Shown here in pieces: positions 1 to 12,292 of a stretch of DNA of 64,000 nt. Below the pieces are notes generated by a model that was not told the DNA's origin, made no database searches, and was given only the letters and a program-made list of their open reading frames with translations. Position 1 is the stretch's first letter. Every line of letters begins with the position of its first letter. The stretch covers positions 103,560,036-103,624,035 of the forward strand of contig CM036168.1 of the NCBI GenBank assembly GCA_020631735.1, written 5' to 3'. A program made the position numbers and the translations under genes. The stretch is from Saccharum officinarum. Lineage: Eukaryota > Streptophyta > Magnoliopsida > Poales > Poaceae.

Positions 1-50
1 CCTCGTGCTGCTTCGAGGGGATTGAAGCTGGTCGCTGGTTGCACTTGCAC

Positions 51-3000
51 ATGGCGCAGCCACAGCAGCGGGTGTACCAAGCTTGGAAGGGGGATAACGT
101 GAGAATCATTCGAATTTTCTGTATTTACTTTGTTTAGTACTCAACTTACCAATTCTTTTATATCTATAGTATATCAGTCTTATTAGGCTGCAGCCACATC
201 TTTTCAAATGGATCACAGATCTAAACAGAATGCTGGCCAACAAGTTTCTAAGTTTGCCAATAGTGGAATTGAGCTAACCTCCGTAGGACAGCATCTTTGC
301 CATGGCAGTTTCTTTTTCTTCTTTTAATTATCTCAGCAGTCATACTGCCAGTGTTGTCTCATTTACTGTGATTTATATGGTGATAAATGTATGAGTGTTG
401 GATCTCTATTCTTCTCATATGCAATATATGGGTTGAGTTTATAAGTACAACAGTTACAAGCTTGATGAATTGGAAGTGACATTGACAAGTATAATAACTA
501 AGTAATTGAGTACTACAGAATGTTGCACACTGTGACACTGATGTCACATTGTTGTTCATATGCTATGTACCACACATCTGTCACAACCGCGCCAAGAAAT
601 GTATTCTTTCTTAGATCATGTCCTCTATTTTGGATTTGGCTAGGTTGCAGTCCTACGTGTCTGGTTAACATATGGAAGAACTGTAACAATTGTGTACCCC
701 GCAAAAAAAAAATGTAACAATTGTGTATTCAATGGTGCAAGGCCAAGCACTCAAAGGGTCATGCAGCTGGCTGGTTAAGAAGCCTGGCTATGTTGTGATG
801 CCAGGGCAAAAAAAACTGTCACTGCTAGCTGGGTATCCCCATTAGGGTTGTATTTACAGGGCCGTTCCTTCTCATTTCTGGTGCATATATAATTTCTAGT
901 ATACATTTTCACTCTTAACTCTCTTGTGTGCTCAAGGAAAAAAAAACAGTGGCTAGTATCAAACCAACTATCACAATATCATATTCTCTGCTAGATGATC
1001 AGCTTGGCTTGTTTTTGAGATCCGATGTGATATATATACTTTTGTCATATATTCTATCTTTGAGATCGTTATTTTTTTGGCATTCATGATGTCTCATATT
1101 ATTGATTTGGTATCCTGTAACTGACTTGTGTGTCTTGCTTTCTACCCATTAATACAATGACACACAGATCTCCTGCATGTTTGAGAGAAAAAACCGACTC
1201 ATGTATCTTGTTTGCAGAGGTTCTTCTTTGGTGGGCGGTTGATATTTGGACCTGATGTTAGATCTCTAGGTGTTTCTGTTGCCCTCATTGTTATCCCAGT
1301 TGCTGTCTTTTGTGTGTTTGTCGCACATCATCTCCGTCATCAGTTTCATGCATATGATGCAGGATATGCAATTCTTGTCATAGCAATAGTGTTCACAATC
1401 TATGTAAGTATGATGCTGTTTCTTGCTGGTATTTTTGTGTGAGGATTTCAAAAATTTGATGACTCCTAAATTTGTGTGTTCTTTGCCTGCACTTTTGGTG
1501 TAGGTGCTTCTGTTACTCTTCACCGCTGCCGCTCGGGATCCTGGCATTGTACCTCGTGCTTCACATCCACCTGAGGAGGATATTCACTATGATAATTTGT
1601 CTCTTACTGACACACCTGGAATGCTACAGTTTCCTCGTGTAAAAGAAGTTATAGTAAATGGGATGCCTGTGAAAGTAAAGTATTGTGAAACTTGTATGGT
1701 TTTTCGCCCTCCTCGATGTTCACACTGTTCCATTTGCAACAATTGTGTGGAACGCTTTGATCATCACTGCCCATGGGTAGGACAATGCATTGGAAAGGTA
1801 AGCTATATAGTATTGGAATCGAATGATGAATTTTGCATTCCATGGATACATATTTATATAAGAAAATAATGAGTGCACTAAAAACAAAATTGCCATGTCT
1901 TAAGCAAAAGGGTAAAATGATCATTTCTTAAATAAAATGTGCCCAGTTTATAATTTTCATGTTCGATCTAACATAGTAACTCCACCAAACTAGAATGAAG
2001 AGAAAAGTTCCTCACATCCATGTGAAGATCTTTTATGATAAGGTTTTATTTTGTTAATCTTCTCATTTTGAACAACTTATGCGTCTAATATTGAGGAAAG
2101 GCGATTCCCATGAACATTTCTTGAAATTATTTCCTTCATTCTAAATTGATTAAGTCACTCCATCTTTTACCTCTTTACTTGCTGATTTCTACTTGTTCTA
2201 CTTGTCCCTTGTGCAGCGCAATTACCGTTATTTTTTCCTATTTGTTGTCTCTTCAAGTCTCCTCTGCATTTATGTGTTTGCTATATCGGCCTTGTACATC
2301 AAGTTTCTCATGGATGGAGATTATCCTACAGTTTGGAAGGCACTGAAACATTCCCCTGCTTCTCTAGCACTAATGATGTATTGTTTTATCTCTCTCTGGT
2401 TTGTTGGTGGGCTCACAGGATTTCATACGTATCTCGTCAGCACAAACCAGGTTGGTCTGTTGATATTAATTCTCTATCTTCATTTGTTTCTGCCTAGTGG
2501 TTTATCTATTTGTCTACACTCTGAATTCTTTTATCTATGATTGCAAGTTCCTATCATCTAATTGAATTATGCACAGTACTTGTTTGCTTTGTAACAACAA
2601 ATTCTAGGAACTGTTAAATTTTTAGTTGTGGGAAAGGCAATTCCTATCTCAACTAAATTATTAAGGCCTCCTTATTTATCTTTCCCGATATGTTTTTACT
2701 GTTGTGCATTGATGTGGGACTAGGCTGTTTTACTCTTGCAGCAAAGCACATATCTTAGATAATTTGAGAACTCACTCTCTTTTGTCCTTGCAAGGTAGTG
2801 GCATCATAGGGAGTTTAAGGCAACCGCACAGGCTTCTGCAGTGGTGCTAAATTACATTGTTTTTATCCGAGATTGTGAGAAACTAAACTGTTTATCTTGC
2901 ATGATTATGTATGGACAGAGTATTTATTCTGTCATTTATGTACAGAAAAATCTTGTTTGGGTTACGCCCTTTTCCAACCGAAAACCAATGTTTCTGTTAT

Positions 3001-3668
3001 AGCAGCACTACAGTGGCCTCCCGAAATATAGCATCATCTCCCTTAGGTTTAGGGTTAGTTAGAGATAGGATATGATCTGTTAGTAGATTGGATCTCGTCC
3101 TTGGGAGTCAAATAGATCTCTCTATAAAAAGAGAGATGTGCCAAGCAAGAAACAATCAATCTAGCTGTTGTAGTCCACGAGGCCACTGCAGCACTGCTAC
3201 AGTATCGGCCCAGTCCAAAGGGCCTAGGTGGCTGGCTACCCGTAGCAGTTTCCTTTACAGTACACCAGCCCTAACATCTGTATTGACACTTTGTTTTTTC
3301 AGACCACATACGAAAATTTTCGGTACAGGTCAGATGGCAGGCATAATGTCTATGATCAAGGGTGTCTGAGTAACTTTCAAGAAGTACTCTGTGCCAAGAT
3401 AGAACCTTCTAAACATAAGTTCTGGGCGCACATACAAGAGGAAGTGCGAGCTCCACCAGCTAACCATGCTGAAGAGGCTGAAGAAGAACGAGTTAGTGGT
3501 CCTCGAGCAAAAGTGGGTGATGACCTTGATATTGGTGGTGATCTGTTGAAGATTTCACAGAGGCATAACCATGAGGACATCGATATTGAAATGGGAGGTG
3601 GGGATGCTAATGAGGAGTGCTCAGTTCCAGATTCCAAAGTTAAAGACAATAAAGATGCACATATGTAG
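51..3668 (+). CDS. DHHC-type protein S-acyltransferase (palmitoyltransferase), PAT5/7-like, five exons
   Basis: Exons 51-98, 1218-1403, 1504-1797, 2217-2450 and 3303-3668 join in frame with GT/AG introns and give 375 residues; the fourth intron is 852 bp. The enzyme transfers palmitate to cysteines of membrane-associated proteins by way of an acyl-cysteine in the DHHC motif. The N-terminus [16 protein letters not shown] is followed by [13 protein letters not shown], as in plant PATs. Two membrane segments lie near residues 31-54 and 64-87, then a DPG motif (90-92) and a cysteine-rich domain from Cys139 with DHHC at 164-167. Two more membrane segments lie near 179-204 and 222-250. TTYE (255-258) is the conserved TTxE motif. 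The C-terminal tail is acidic and hydrophilic. All catalytic motifs are intact, so the gene looks functional. The first ATG fits the family start and only 50 bp upstream is in the window, so the promoter is missing. Confidence 0.93.
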
Positions 3669-4514
3669 AGTTAGAAACAAGGTGAAAGGAAAACACAAGT
3701 TGGATTCAAAGAAGCATAATTCGGGTTACACCACAGGAAGTCACCATAACAAGTGTTTTGGCCTCTGAATTGCACCAGAGATGCTCATTAGTGTCTAGTT
3801 TATTTGCTCAGACCGCTTCTAGCAGGATGGATGCCTGTTTACTCGACCGCTTCAGCAGAGGTGGCCAGTTTCCAACGGTTCAATGAATGTGTGTTTGTTT
3901 AGTTCATAAGTAGGGCAAATGATGTCTCCTCAGGTGGTTCCAGCATTATTCTTTTTGTATGTAAATCGCTAATGCAGGATACTTAGGATGCTACCTGTAG
4001 GTTCTCTTGTACATTTTTCAGTAATTCAACCAGCGTTTGTGATGAATTCTTACCCTCGGATCATTCCGAGGATGTTTGTGTATAGTATCTTGGTCGAGAA
4101 ACCTCAAAATAGTGTGTGAATACAGATTGCATTATTGATATACACTAGTTCTGAACTTCAGTGGCCTTTCAGTTCCTCGCAGGCAGAAGTCATTGCCTTT
4201 CAGCTCATGCTGTCGACTTCAGCATTAGTTTCCTCGGTCCAGAAAAAGAACAGCAGCCAGATTGGCATGATGCTATGGCCACCAGAGTCACAGCTGTCTT
4301 TGAATGCTAACCGTGTTCATGCCAAACCTTCCTTGTTGGCTTGTGGATTGTGGATTTAGACTTGGACACTGAGTTTTTGGTCGGTGTTGGAAATATAATG
4401 CCGAACTCTGAAGACACCAAAATTGTCAGCTCCTCTCCTCGCCTCGTCAGTTCAACGCAATGTCTGCTTCAAAATGGTCCTGCGTAGGTAGGCCAAAGAA
4501 AAGTTTGGGAGTTG
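3669..4514 (+). other. 3' UTR and downstream flank of the S-acyltransferase gene
   Basis: No further coding signal follows the TAG at 3666-3668. The first few hundred bases are probably 3' UTR. I see no unambiguous AATAAA signal, so the 3' end cannot be placed. The interval ends where the A-rich tail of the minus-strand zinc-knuckle retroposon begins. Confidence 0.5.
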
Positions 4515-6800
4515 ATGATTTTTTCTCGATCGGGCGTTTAACCCGTTTTTCATCAAGAGGAATAAGGCAGTGTCCGAGCTACACAAGCGACCCACAACGC
4601 TGGCGAGGGGCCATCATTAGGGAGTCACAACAACCCTAACTACCAGAGTTTCAGCTAAAAATTACATCTTAAACAAGTTGTGCGACATAACACTGGCGGC
4701 ACCCTAGGCACGGACGTCACTTCTTGCCCGGAAAGAGGAGGACATTCATCGCCGCCCGCGTTGACGACGACAAAGGTAGGGCGAAGGCTGTCTGGAACTC
4801 ATCGAAGGACGCCTCATCAGGAAGTTGCGTCTCCACCTCCACGCCAAGCTTCTTCATCATCATCTTCCTCGCTTGCGCCTCCGGCTTCGATTCCCTGTAC
4901 CTACTCTTGTCCGCAAGCCTAGCGCTCCTCTTGGGGATGAGCTCCGAGTCGTCCAGCTCCCCCGCCTGTGCTCTGGCCGCCCGGGTTCGCCGCGGCCGCG
5001 GAGGCGACAACAAGATAGGCGTCGAGAGTGGCTTCTTGAACACAGCGATGAAGTCCTCAATCGACGTTGCGGCCGTCGTGACAGGCGCTCTTCCATCAAC
5101 AGCCGGTGTGCCTGGGCTGCAACCATCCGCACCAACCTGGTGGCCAGGGAAGTCGACCTGGACCGGGGGTGGGGATCCCCCAGGCTGCTCCGGCTCCAGA
5201 AGCGAGGGCCTTGGTGAGGTTTGGCCCGACCCGCACACGTCCGGACCTGTAAGGCATAGGTCCACCACCTGGGCCACCTCCGACACGTTTGTCTGAGGTG
5301 GCATTTTGGTCACACATGCCTCCACCTCAACCAGCATGGGATCGAAGTCCCGACGCTGAACCTCCGGGCAACGGTGCACTGCGAGCACAGGTTCAGTGTG
5401 CACCACTCGCATCGCCGTTGCGCCTCCCTGCACAGCGGCGTCATAGTGGTCATCCTGCTGACACTCGTGTGCGAAGAAGCCCCTGGCCGCGCTCACAGAC
5501 ACATGGAACCGCAAGGAGAGGTGTGCCTAGAACTCCTCAAGCGTGACAGCAGGCTGGCTACCACCAACGAGTGCGACGAGAACAAGGGAGAGGTCCGCTC
5601 CAGACGAGGCGAGCTCCACGTTCTGCTGGACGACGAAGACCTCGGCCTTGGGACGACCATCAACGTCACCCAGAGGTGGTGATGTTGGCCGGCTGCCGTT
5701 GTGGCAAAGGTGCAGCGACGAAGATGGTGCGGTCGACTGCTGCACACGAGGAGGCGACGATGGTGACGTCGCACGACCTGGCACATCGCAACCTCCTGGC
5801 GACGCGCTTTGGCACCCCAGCTGGGACGCGCCTCCGGTAGCGAAGGCTTGCACGCTGGGGGACGACCACGCTTGCACGCCCTTGCCCGGTGGCCGGCAAC
5901 GGAAGCAGCGCGACGGGGAGTGACACTGAGCGGCGATGTGGTCGTGCGCGAGGCAGTTGAAGCAGAGACCCACAAGCTCCTGCGGAACTGGGCGGTGGCG
6001 TTTGGGTGCCGCCATCCCAAGGCAGCGCTTGTGACGACGGCTCACGACGGTCTGGAAACCATCGGCATCGACGTTGGGCCCTTGATGTGGATGCCGATAC
6101 GTGTTAGGCACTGACGCCCTCGACGCCCGCCGCCGCAGGCCAAGGCGTTGGTGCACCGAGGCCCTTGCTGTCGGCTGTGGACCGAGGCGACGCCACGCGG
6201 GCACACGTGCAACCTTCATCGGTGGATTCCCACGACCATCAGACGCACCGGTCCCGCGTCGATGACGCCGCACCCCCCTTGCAGGCACCAAGTGGGTTCC
6301 CACCATGGCAGCAACGCTCTGCACCAAGTTCGAAGACCCCGTCGGCGGTGAGGACATGGCCCGAAGAGCCTTGCGAGCGGCGTCCAGGTACAACCCCGTC
6401 GGAGTGGGCTCATCGTCGGAGCTGCCTGCGCCGAGGTCAGTGTCCGCCCAGCGACAAGCCTTGGAGCGCCCCACCGAGCTGCCACCAGGATGAAAGGGGC
6501 AGCATGGAGGGAGAGGGACTTTGACGGCCTCGGAGATGGAGCGCTTGTCGGCCGCAGCGAAGATGGCGACACGGTCGACGACGACGGTGCCCACACCGCG
6601 TGCGCGTCGCGGGGGCTGGCGCCGGACGCTGGGACAGGAGCCACATCGGCGTCATCGTCTTCATCTCCGTCCTCACTGTCGGAGGCGTCCTCGACGACGG
6701 CCTCGTCCTCCTCCGACAACTGCATCCACAACAGGGGCGCAGCCACCATGGCCGAGGGGTTGGGGGAGGGGCCGGTGCTGGCCGCCGGTGCCGGAGCGGA
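4515..6800 (-). mobile_element. Degenerate non-LTR (LINE-like) retroposon with one zinc-knuckle ORF
   Basis: GC-rich minus-strand unit ending in an A-rich tail (GAGAAAAAATC on the minus strand, near 4515). It encodes only a gag/ORF1-like protein; no endonuclease or reverse transcriptase is present. It is homologous in layout and motifs to the element at 17936-20321: an acidic N-terminal stretch, an RWAD..SDDE segment, a CCHC knuckle and a basic RSARLADKS region near the C-terminus. I found no target duplication, so the 5' boundary near 6800 is approximate and the copy may be 5'-truncated. Confidence 0.6.
4717..6749 (-). pseudogene. Zinc-knuckle ORF1/gag-like protein, frameshifted
   Basis: Three open segments in different frames make up one old coding region. 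The N-terminal part starts at 6749 and is acidic (SEEDEAVVEDASDSEDGDED). The central part lies within 6594-5527 and holds the CCHC knuckle CFNCLAHDHIAAQC, followed by a damaged second knuckle CFRCRPPGKG that has lost its histidine. The C-terminal part, 5514-4717, holds the basic motif PKRSARLADKSRYR and a conserved tail ending at the TGA near 4717. At least two frameshifts separate them. Knuckle proteins of this type are known from grass retroposons and bind the element RNA. This copy cannot make the full protein. Confidence 0.6.
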
Positions 6801-6920
6801 ATGTCGGTTCTATCACTTAGTCAAGTCGTGTATCAAGGCCTCAGATTACGCAAAATGTGGCCCCATCAATCGTTTGTTCTTTTTCCCCTCAAGGCCTTAA
6901 GGTTTTTTTTTTAAGGTGAA

Positions 6921-7185
6921 GGCCTCAAGTGTTCACGGTATTTTCCAGAAAAAAAACCTCGGTGCCGGAGCACTGTAGCAGCTTTTGTTTTTTAGTGAAA
7001 AAATTATTTAAAAATTGATTAATTAGACTCAAAATGTTCGTCTCGTAAAGTACAACAAAACTGTGCAATTAGTTTATGATTTCATCTACATTTAGTACTC
7101 CATGCATTTGCCGACATTTTGATGTGACGAGAAATCTCATTTTTGTATAGTAGAATTTAGGGGTGAATTTGGGTATCTAAACAAG
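6921..7185. mobile_element. Tourist-like MITE, copy A
   Basis: It carries the family core seen eight times in the window: TTCGTCTCGTAAAG, TGTGCAATTAG and CATTTAGTACTCCATGCAT. It is closest to copy E (16221-16492) in opposite orientation. Ends are approximate (GGCCTCAAGTGTTCACGG to GGTATCTAAACAAG). The superfamily is inferred from copies C, F and H, which have TAA target duplications. Confidence 0.6.
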
Positions 7186-7318
7186 ACGCTCAATCCATGT
7201 GACCTAGTACTATGCAGAAGTCCACTCAGAGCTCAGGAGGCTGACATTTTTGTTTCGGTGCAAGATATTGATTGATGGATGCCCTGGGATGTCAACTTGT
7301 GTACCCATGGCCCCCGGA

Positions 7319-7819
7319 TTAGGCTATCCGCACTCATGGACCTCTATATTCATCCTCTATACGTCCTAGTCAGCAAGATTCTCTCCTCTATACTCAATTC
7401 TTCCGCACCCATCCATCCTCTATATCATCCTCTATCCACTGTGGGACCCACTTGTTATTTTATCTAAATATATCCATGTGTGATTTAGTTTTGAAGAATT
7501 TATTAAGACGAATTTAATGGTGCAATCGGAATTTAATTTGGATTTTTGGTTTGTGAGTTACAACATTATTTAGCTATTAGTTGAAATAGTAGCAACAATG
7601 GGGCCGTGCATGTGCTCTCTCACTCTCATCTCTCACGCTGTCACGCCGAGAGCAGCAGCAGGAGCCCGTACATGCAGCAGGGTAGCGGATGGATGCTGTT
7701 GCGCTAAGAATAGTGGATGGATGATGCTAGCGGATGGGATAGAGTACAACGCTGCGAGTGTTTTTTACGCTATCTGGTTTGCCGGATGGGATAGAGTACG
7801 TGAGTGCAGCCAGTCTTAT
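7319..7819. mobile_element. Non-autonomous TIR element, family 'GGCTATCCGCAC', copy 1
   Basis: The left end TTAGGCTATCCGCACTCA and the right end TGAGTGCAGCCAGTCTTA are imperfect inverted repeats of about 18 bp. The interior holds a CCTCTATA-rich stretch shared with the element at 8164-8495. There is no coding potential. Superfamily not assigned, because no clear target duplication is visible. Confidence 0.5.
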
Positions 7820-8163
7820 TTCTTTTGATGAGCAGCGAGCAGTTAAAAATGCCGCAGGTTTTCAAGCCACTGTCAGTCTGTCACGCTCGGCGACATGGCG
7901 TCTTGGAGAGTGCAGTGCAGCCACAAAATTCTTTTGTAGTGGGCCAGGCGAGTGACTGCACTGCACGCCTGAGCCTGAGCAGAGGTGTGACGGACACCGA
8001 CTGGCCCTTGACCGGGGTCGTGTGAACCAGTGGACTTGCCTTCATGTGGCAACTTGGCGAGACTATACACGCGTTTTTGGTCAAAATCCTGAGCCACTGA
8101 CGGGAACACTCCACGGATAGATAGGAATAGTACAGTACGCCTATTACTGTTAGAGTAGAGTGT
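7820..8163. other. Spacer between two related TIR elements
   Basis: No gene, repeat or RNA feature recognised. Confidence 0.4.
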
Positions 8164-8495
8164 TAGGCTATCCGCACCGCACCACTCTCTAAACGTATCT
8201 CTAAAGGAATATTCCGTCCTAGTCATCAAGAATTCTTACCTCTATACCAATTTCTTCCATACCCATATTTACTCTATATCATACTCTATATCAACCACCA
8301 TCTTATATCCTCTCTCCTCTCTCTCTTCCTCTCTCCTCCTCCTCTTTTACAGGCGCGCACAAGCGATCGGTACCTGTGGTGCGTTACTGTAGTAAACGCT
8401 ACTGTAGCGTTTGCTATAGCGTAGCGCGGTGCAGCTCGTTCATCGCTTTATTTAGCGTACAGTCGGGTTTACCGATCTGCGCTGCGGACAGCCTT
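8164..8495. mobile_element. Non-autonomous TIR element, family 'GGCTATCCGCAC', copy 2
   Basis: Left end TTAGGCTATCCGCACCGC and right end CGCTGCGGACAGCCTTA form an inverted repeat. The interior shares CCTAGTCA and TCTATA-rich segments with copy 1 and contains CTACTGTAGCG-type repeats. It has the same orientation as copy 1, 344 bp away. Non-coding. Confidence 0.55.
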
Positions 8496-9600
8496 AGCCG
8501 GTGGCCTGGAATTCGAATGGGACGACGACGCACACCATCGTGGGTGACGGTGAACCGGCCGCTGGTCGGTTTCCATTATCCCCTTGCCTCGTCCATTTAT
8601 GGCAATTTTCCTCCGACCTGCCGAGTCCTGGCTGCTGCAAACTACCCTCCCTAGTCAAAGTTGCTGTAAACTCATGAGAACGATTTTTAAGGACGCCAAT
8701 GACTTGTGGGGCCGATCACCAATGATCACTGTCGATGACGCCGTACCATTTAATCTAGAAGAACTAGATCTCAGTAACCGTTGACCCGGGTACCGTATGT
8801 TCAATGGCACAGTAGAGATTTTTCCTTTTGCCACTTGTTGGAACCCCATACATATAATCTCTTCTGTCATCCAACACTCTTTCGGCAGTACATATTACTC
8901 TTTTGTCCTCACTACCTGGTCAGCATGAAAGCTCATAAATATATGCAAAAAGAAGAACATTTTCCTAATAAAGTGAAGTATTTACAGAGTTTAAAAGTTC
9001 CTCTAGAAGTTCAATGAAATGCCTTCAAAAGCTCCGGTGCAATTCTTCCCAAATATCAAATAATTGTCCCAAAGGCGACCTTACTTTTTCTTTATTTCAT
9101 GGATAGAAATATACTTCTCTGACTTTTTATAGTATATATCTTTCTTTGCTTGTCTTCTCTCTCCATATTTTCCTCGAAGCACAGCCTGCATTGGCTGGAT
9201 GATGGTGATGGTATAAGATACTTACTAAATGAGCATCAGTGGAAAAGTGAAAAAAAGGAGAGGAGAAATTAAATGAAATGGATTTTGTACACATGGCAGA
9301 GAAGAGAGAAGAGGGTTCAAGTGGCAAAGGAAAATGTCTCTCTTGCATTGCATGGTTGGCACGCCGTATCGTTTCCACAAGAACACGTGGCTCCAAGGCC
9401 ACGTGTCGGTGGTGGAGAAATCTAAAACTTGAACTACTAATAAATGATGTTTCGCAGATACGCTGAACGCTACCTCCCGTCTGATCCATTCATTCCGTTG
9501 CCGTGCGTTGATCAAACATAGGCGTTGAAATACGACCTTGCATGCATGCGGCGGCGCTGAAGGTCAGATTGACCTCGCCCTCAGGCCTCCATCGGATTAG
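8496..9600. other. Gene-free stretch
   Basis: Mixed-composition intergenic DNA with short chance ORFs on both strands. No domain, RNA or terminal repeat recognised. Confidence 0.4.
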
Positions 9601-9828
9601 GGCCTGTTTGGTTTCGAAACATTAAAGTTTAACTCTCATCACATCAATGTTCCCTCAAATACATAGAGTACTAAATGTAGACTAATTGCATGCATGTCGA
9701 CATAGATTAGGAGTAATTTACTTGACGAATCTATTAAGCCTAATTAGTCTAAGATTAGAATTTTTTTGTCAAATAAGACGAAAATGCTACAGTGTTTGTT
9801 AAACTTTAACTCCTCAAACCAAACACGC
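9601..9828. mobile_element. Tourist-like MITE, copy B
   Basis: It starts GGCCTGTTTGGTTTCGAAAC and ends AAACCAAACACGC, an inverted repeat. The interior has the family motifs AGAGTACTAAATGTAGAC, GACGAATCTATTAAGCC and ATGCTACAGTG. Flanking bases TAG/ATT do not form a clean TAA duplication. Confidence 0.65.
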
Positions 9829-11613
9829 ATTGGTTGTCAATACATTATACTCCGCATCAACGCATGGCCAAATGGTCACCTCGAAGGCTCGAAAGCTCCT
9901 CTTCTCTGCAAATGTCCAAACCCTACTTCTTGCATGGTTTCGTCGGAGTTCTTAATTATGTTTTTTTAGAGAAATAACGTTTTACTATCTGACACGGATA
10001 TAGCTAGGATATATAGTTGGTAAGGTTGCTACTTCCTCTTTCTCTCGCTCTTTTCTTTTTCTCTTCTTCTTTATCTTTCTCTATTTTTTTCTTCTTCTTT
10101 CTCTTCATCCATGCATAGAAATTGCCGAGAGGCTTCAGGGGCTACATTGTGCCCGTGGCGTATGGTGCATACCATAATACATACCCTATATTTATTATAT
10201 TGAAGAAAATAAAAAGAAAATTAACACATAGCACTCCATCACCGATAACAAACACTTAATCTGCAAAAAAAAGCCCTCCTAAAGACCTAAAGAAAAACCT
10301 CCAATAAAAGACGCAACACACCGCCAAAAGGGCGCCCACGTGTTGTTTGGAGTTCTTCGTGTCATAAATTTTGTTTTACTTAACTACTCTCACTGTCCCA
10401 ATATATAGACATATTTGATCAACTAAAACTAAAGTTCATGTAAACTAAAGTTTAGTTGGGCTAAATTTAGGTGGCTAAAGTTTGATCTAGTGTTGTTTGG
10501 ATACCCGTACTTAAAGCAAGTAGCTTGTTTGGATAAAGAATTATGTGTACCTTTTAGTCCATATTTTGGTGTACCAAATATGTTATTTATAATAGCTTGA
10601 AATATTTCGCTCCTTTATTTAGGGCTTGTTTGTTTTAGCTTATACCGGCTAGAAGCTAGAAGCAGAAACAGACAACGTAGCTGTTGAGCTAGCTTTAAAA
10701 AAATTGAAAATATGGCTTCTGAAAATTGAAAAATTGAAAAAGCATTCTAGTTTTATGTGTGCTAAGAACCTAAAAATTAATTAAAAAATAATAGCAAAAA
10801 AAAGAGATCAGAAGCCAAAAGCTCCGACTAGACTACTCCGTAGGTTAGACTTCAGAGGACAAGCATGCCGTTGCCGCAAGCAACAGTGCCACAGTGGTGT
10901 CCAAATGTCAAAAGCACTAGCTGTTCTTGGGGCTTCAAATCACTTGGAACGTTGAATTTTGAGGCGCGCGCTGCTGCACTCCTGCACCTGCACGCCTGTC
11001 CTCCCATCCATCCAGCAGCGAAGGTCTCCACCCCTGCACTTGAATTCTCATGATGCCTTCGGATCAAACAAAACGGTTTTGTAATGTGTTTGGCAGACGC
11101 TTTACATCGTTTCTGAGGAAACGCATCGGAACTCTCTTCGTGTTTGACGACCAAAAGCGAAAGGTTCACAAGCCTGAGCTCTGAAATTAAGTTAACTAAC
11201 TCCCAGAGTAGGAATCAGACAGCAGCCATCTTGCCTTTCCTCCTTCAGCTTTGCCTTGGGATCGAAGTTTCTTTGTTTTGTAATGTGTTTGGCCAAAACT
11301 CTGCACTTTCTTTTTGAGACAGCTCCATTTGTTTACGAGAGAACAGCTCTTTGAATTATTCCCTGTCTTCATTTTTTTAACATTTAATAGTACTGCACAT
11401 TTGTTTTCTCCCTGGAGCGAAGATTCATTTTTTTAACATTTAATAGATCTGCGTAGCGTTGGTATCGATGTGCCAGGAACGTCAAACTGTTTGACAAAAG
11501 TGGCTGCTTTGCATGCCTCCTCGGCAAAGGCCAAAGGATACTCGACCATCGCAATCTGAATTTTGCGTCAGCCGAGGCTTTCGTTCGCTTGTCCGTGTCG
11601 TCTTGACTGCTAA
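9829..11613. other. Gene-free AT-rich stretch
   Basis: It contains a pyrimidine-rich tract (about 10030-10110) and MITE-like debris around 10410-10510 (AAAGTTTAGTTGGGC, then TGTTTGGATACCCG) and 10620-10850 (GCTAGAAGCTAGAAGC and AAATTGAAAAA repeats). No coding region is supported. Confidence 0.4.
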
Positions 11614-11854
11614 GGCCTTTTAGTTGTCAAAAATTTTGGCAAAATGCAACTGTAACACTTTCGTTGTTATTTGGCAATTAGTGTCCTATCATGGTCTAAT
11701 TAGGCTTAAAAGATTCGTCTCGTCCATTTCGTCTAAACTGTGTAATTAGTTTTATTTTTTATCTATATTTAATGCTTCATGCATGCGTCCAAAGATTCGA
11801 TGTGACGAGGAATTTACTGTTTTTTTGCAAAATTTTTTGCATCTAAACTGGGCC
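11614..11854. mobile_element. Tourist-like MITE, copy C, with TAA target duplication
   Basis: A 241-bp element from GGCCTTTTAGTTG to AAACTGGGCC, flanked by TAA at 11611-11613 and 11855-11857. The interior holds the family core (AGATTCGTCTCG, TGTGTAATTAG, AATGCTTCATGCATGCG). The TAA duplication and GGCC-beginning inverted repeats fit the Tourist/PIF-Harbinger type. Confidence 0.8.
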
Positions 11855-11892
11855 TAAGGTAATCTGCTGTTCTGAAGCTGTTTACATCAGTA

Positions 11893-11996
11893 GTACTGTA
11901 CTTATTTACCACAATTCCGAGCCAAACCACCTCTGCGTTTGAGAGCATGTGATGCTTGTACTGTACTTATTTACCACAATTCCGAGCCAAACCACC
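11893..11996. repeat. 39-bp direct repeat, two copies
   Basis: GTACTGTACTTATTTACC with the following ACAATTCCGAGCCAAACC occurs at 11893-11931 and again at 11958-11996, a 65-bp offset. The copies appear identical. Confidence 0.8.
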
Positions 11997-12055
11997 GCAG
12001 GAAATTGTAGTAGTAAAAAGAACGGGTCCAGTTTGGCACGGAGAGATTGCACGTG

Positions 12056-12292
12056 CTCCCTTCGTCCCCAAGAGATGCAACTTCTAGAATAGTACTATGT
12101 TAAACCATTTAAAATTTGATAATATATAAATATACTAATACTATATAAACTAATTAAACATCACTAGATTTTTCATGATATATTTTATAGTATATTTATT
12201 TGGATTTGTACATATCAATAGTGTTTTCTATAAATTAAGATAGTTTGACTTTGACCAGACCAAAGTTGTATATTTTCTTAGAATGGAAGCAG
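12056..12292. mobile_element. Stowaway-like MITE, degenerate
   Basis: The left end CTCCCTTCGTCCCC matches the Stowaway/mariner MITE terminal consensus. The right end GAATGGAAGCAGTA is a decayed version of the inverted end. The AT-rich interior includes TTTGACTTTGACCA, common in grass Stowaways. Non-coding. Confidence 0.5.
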
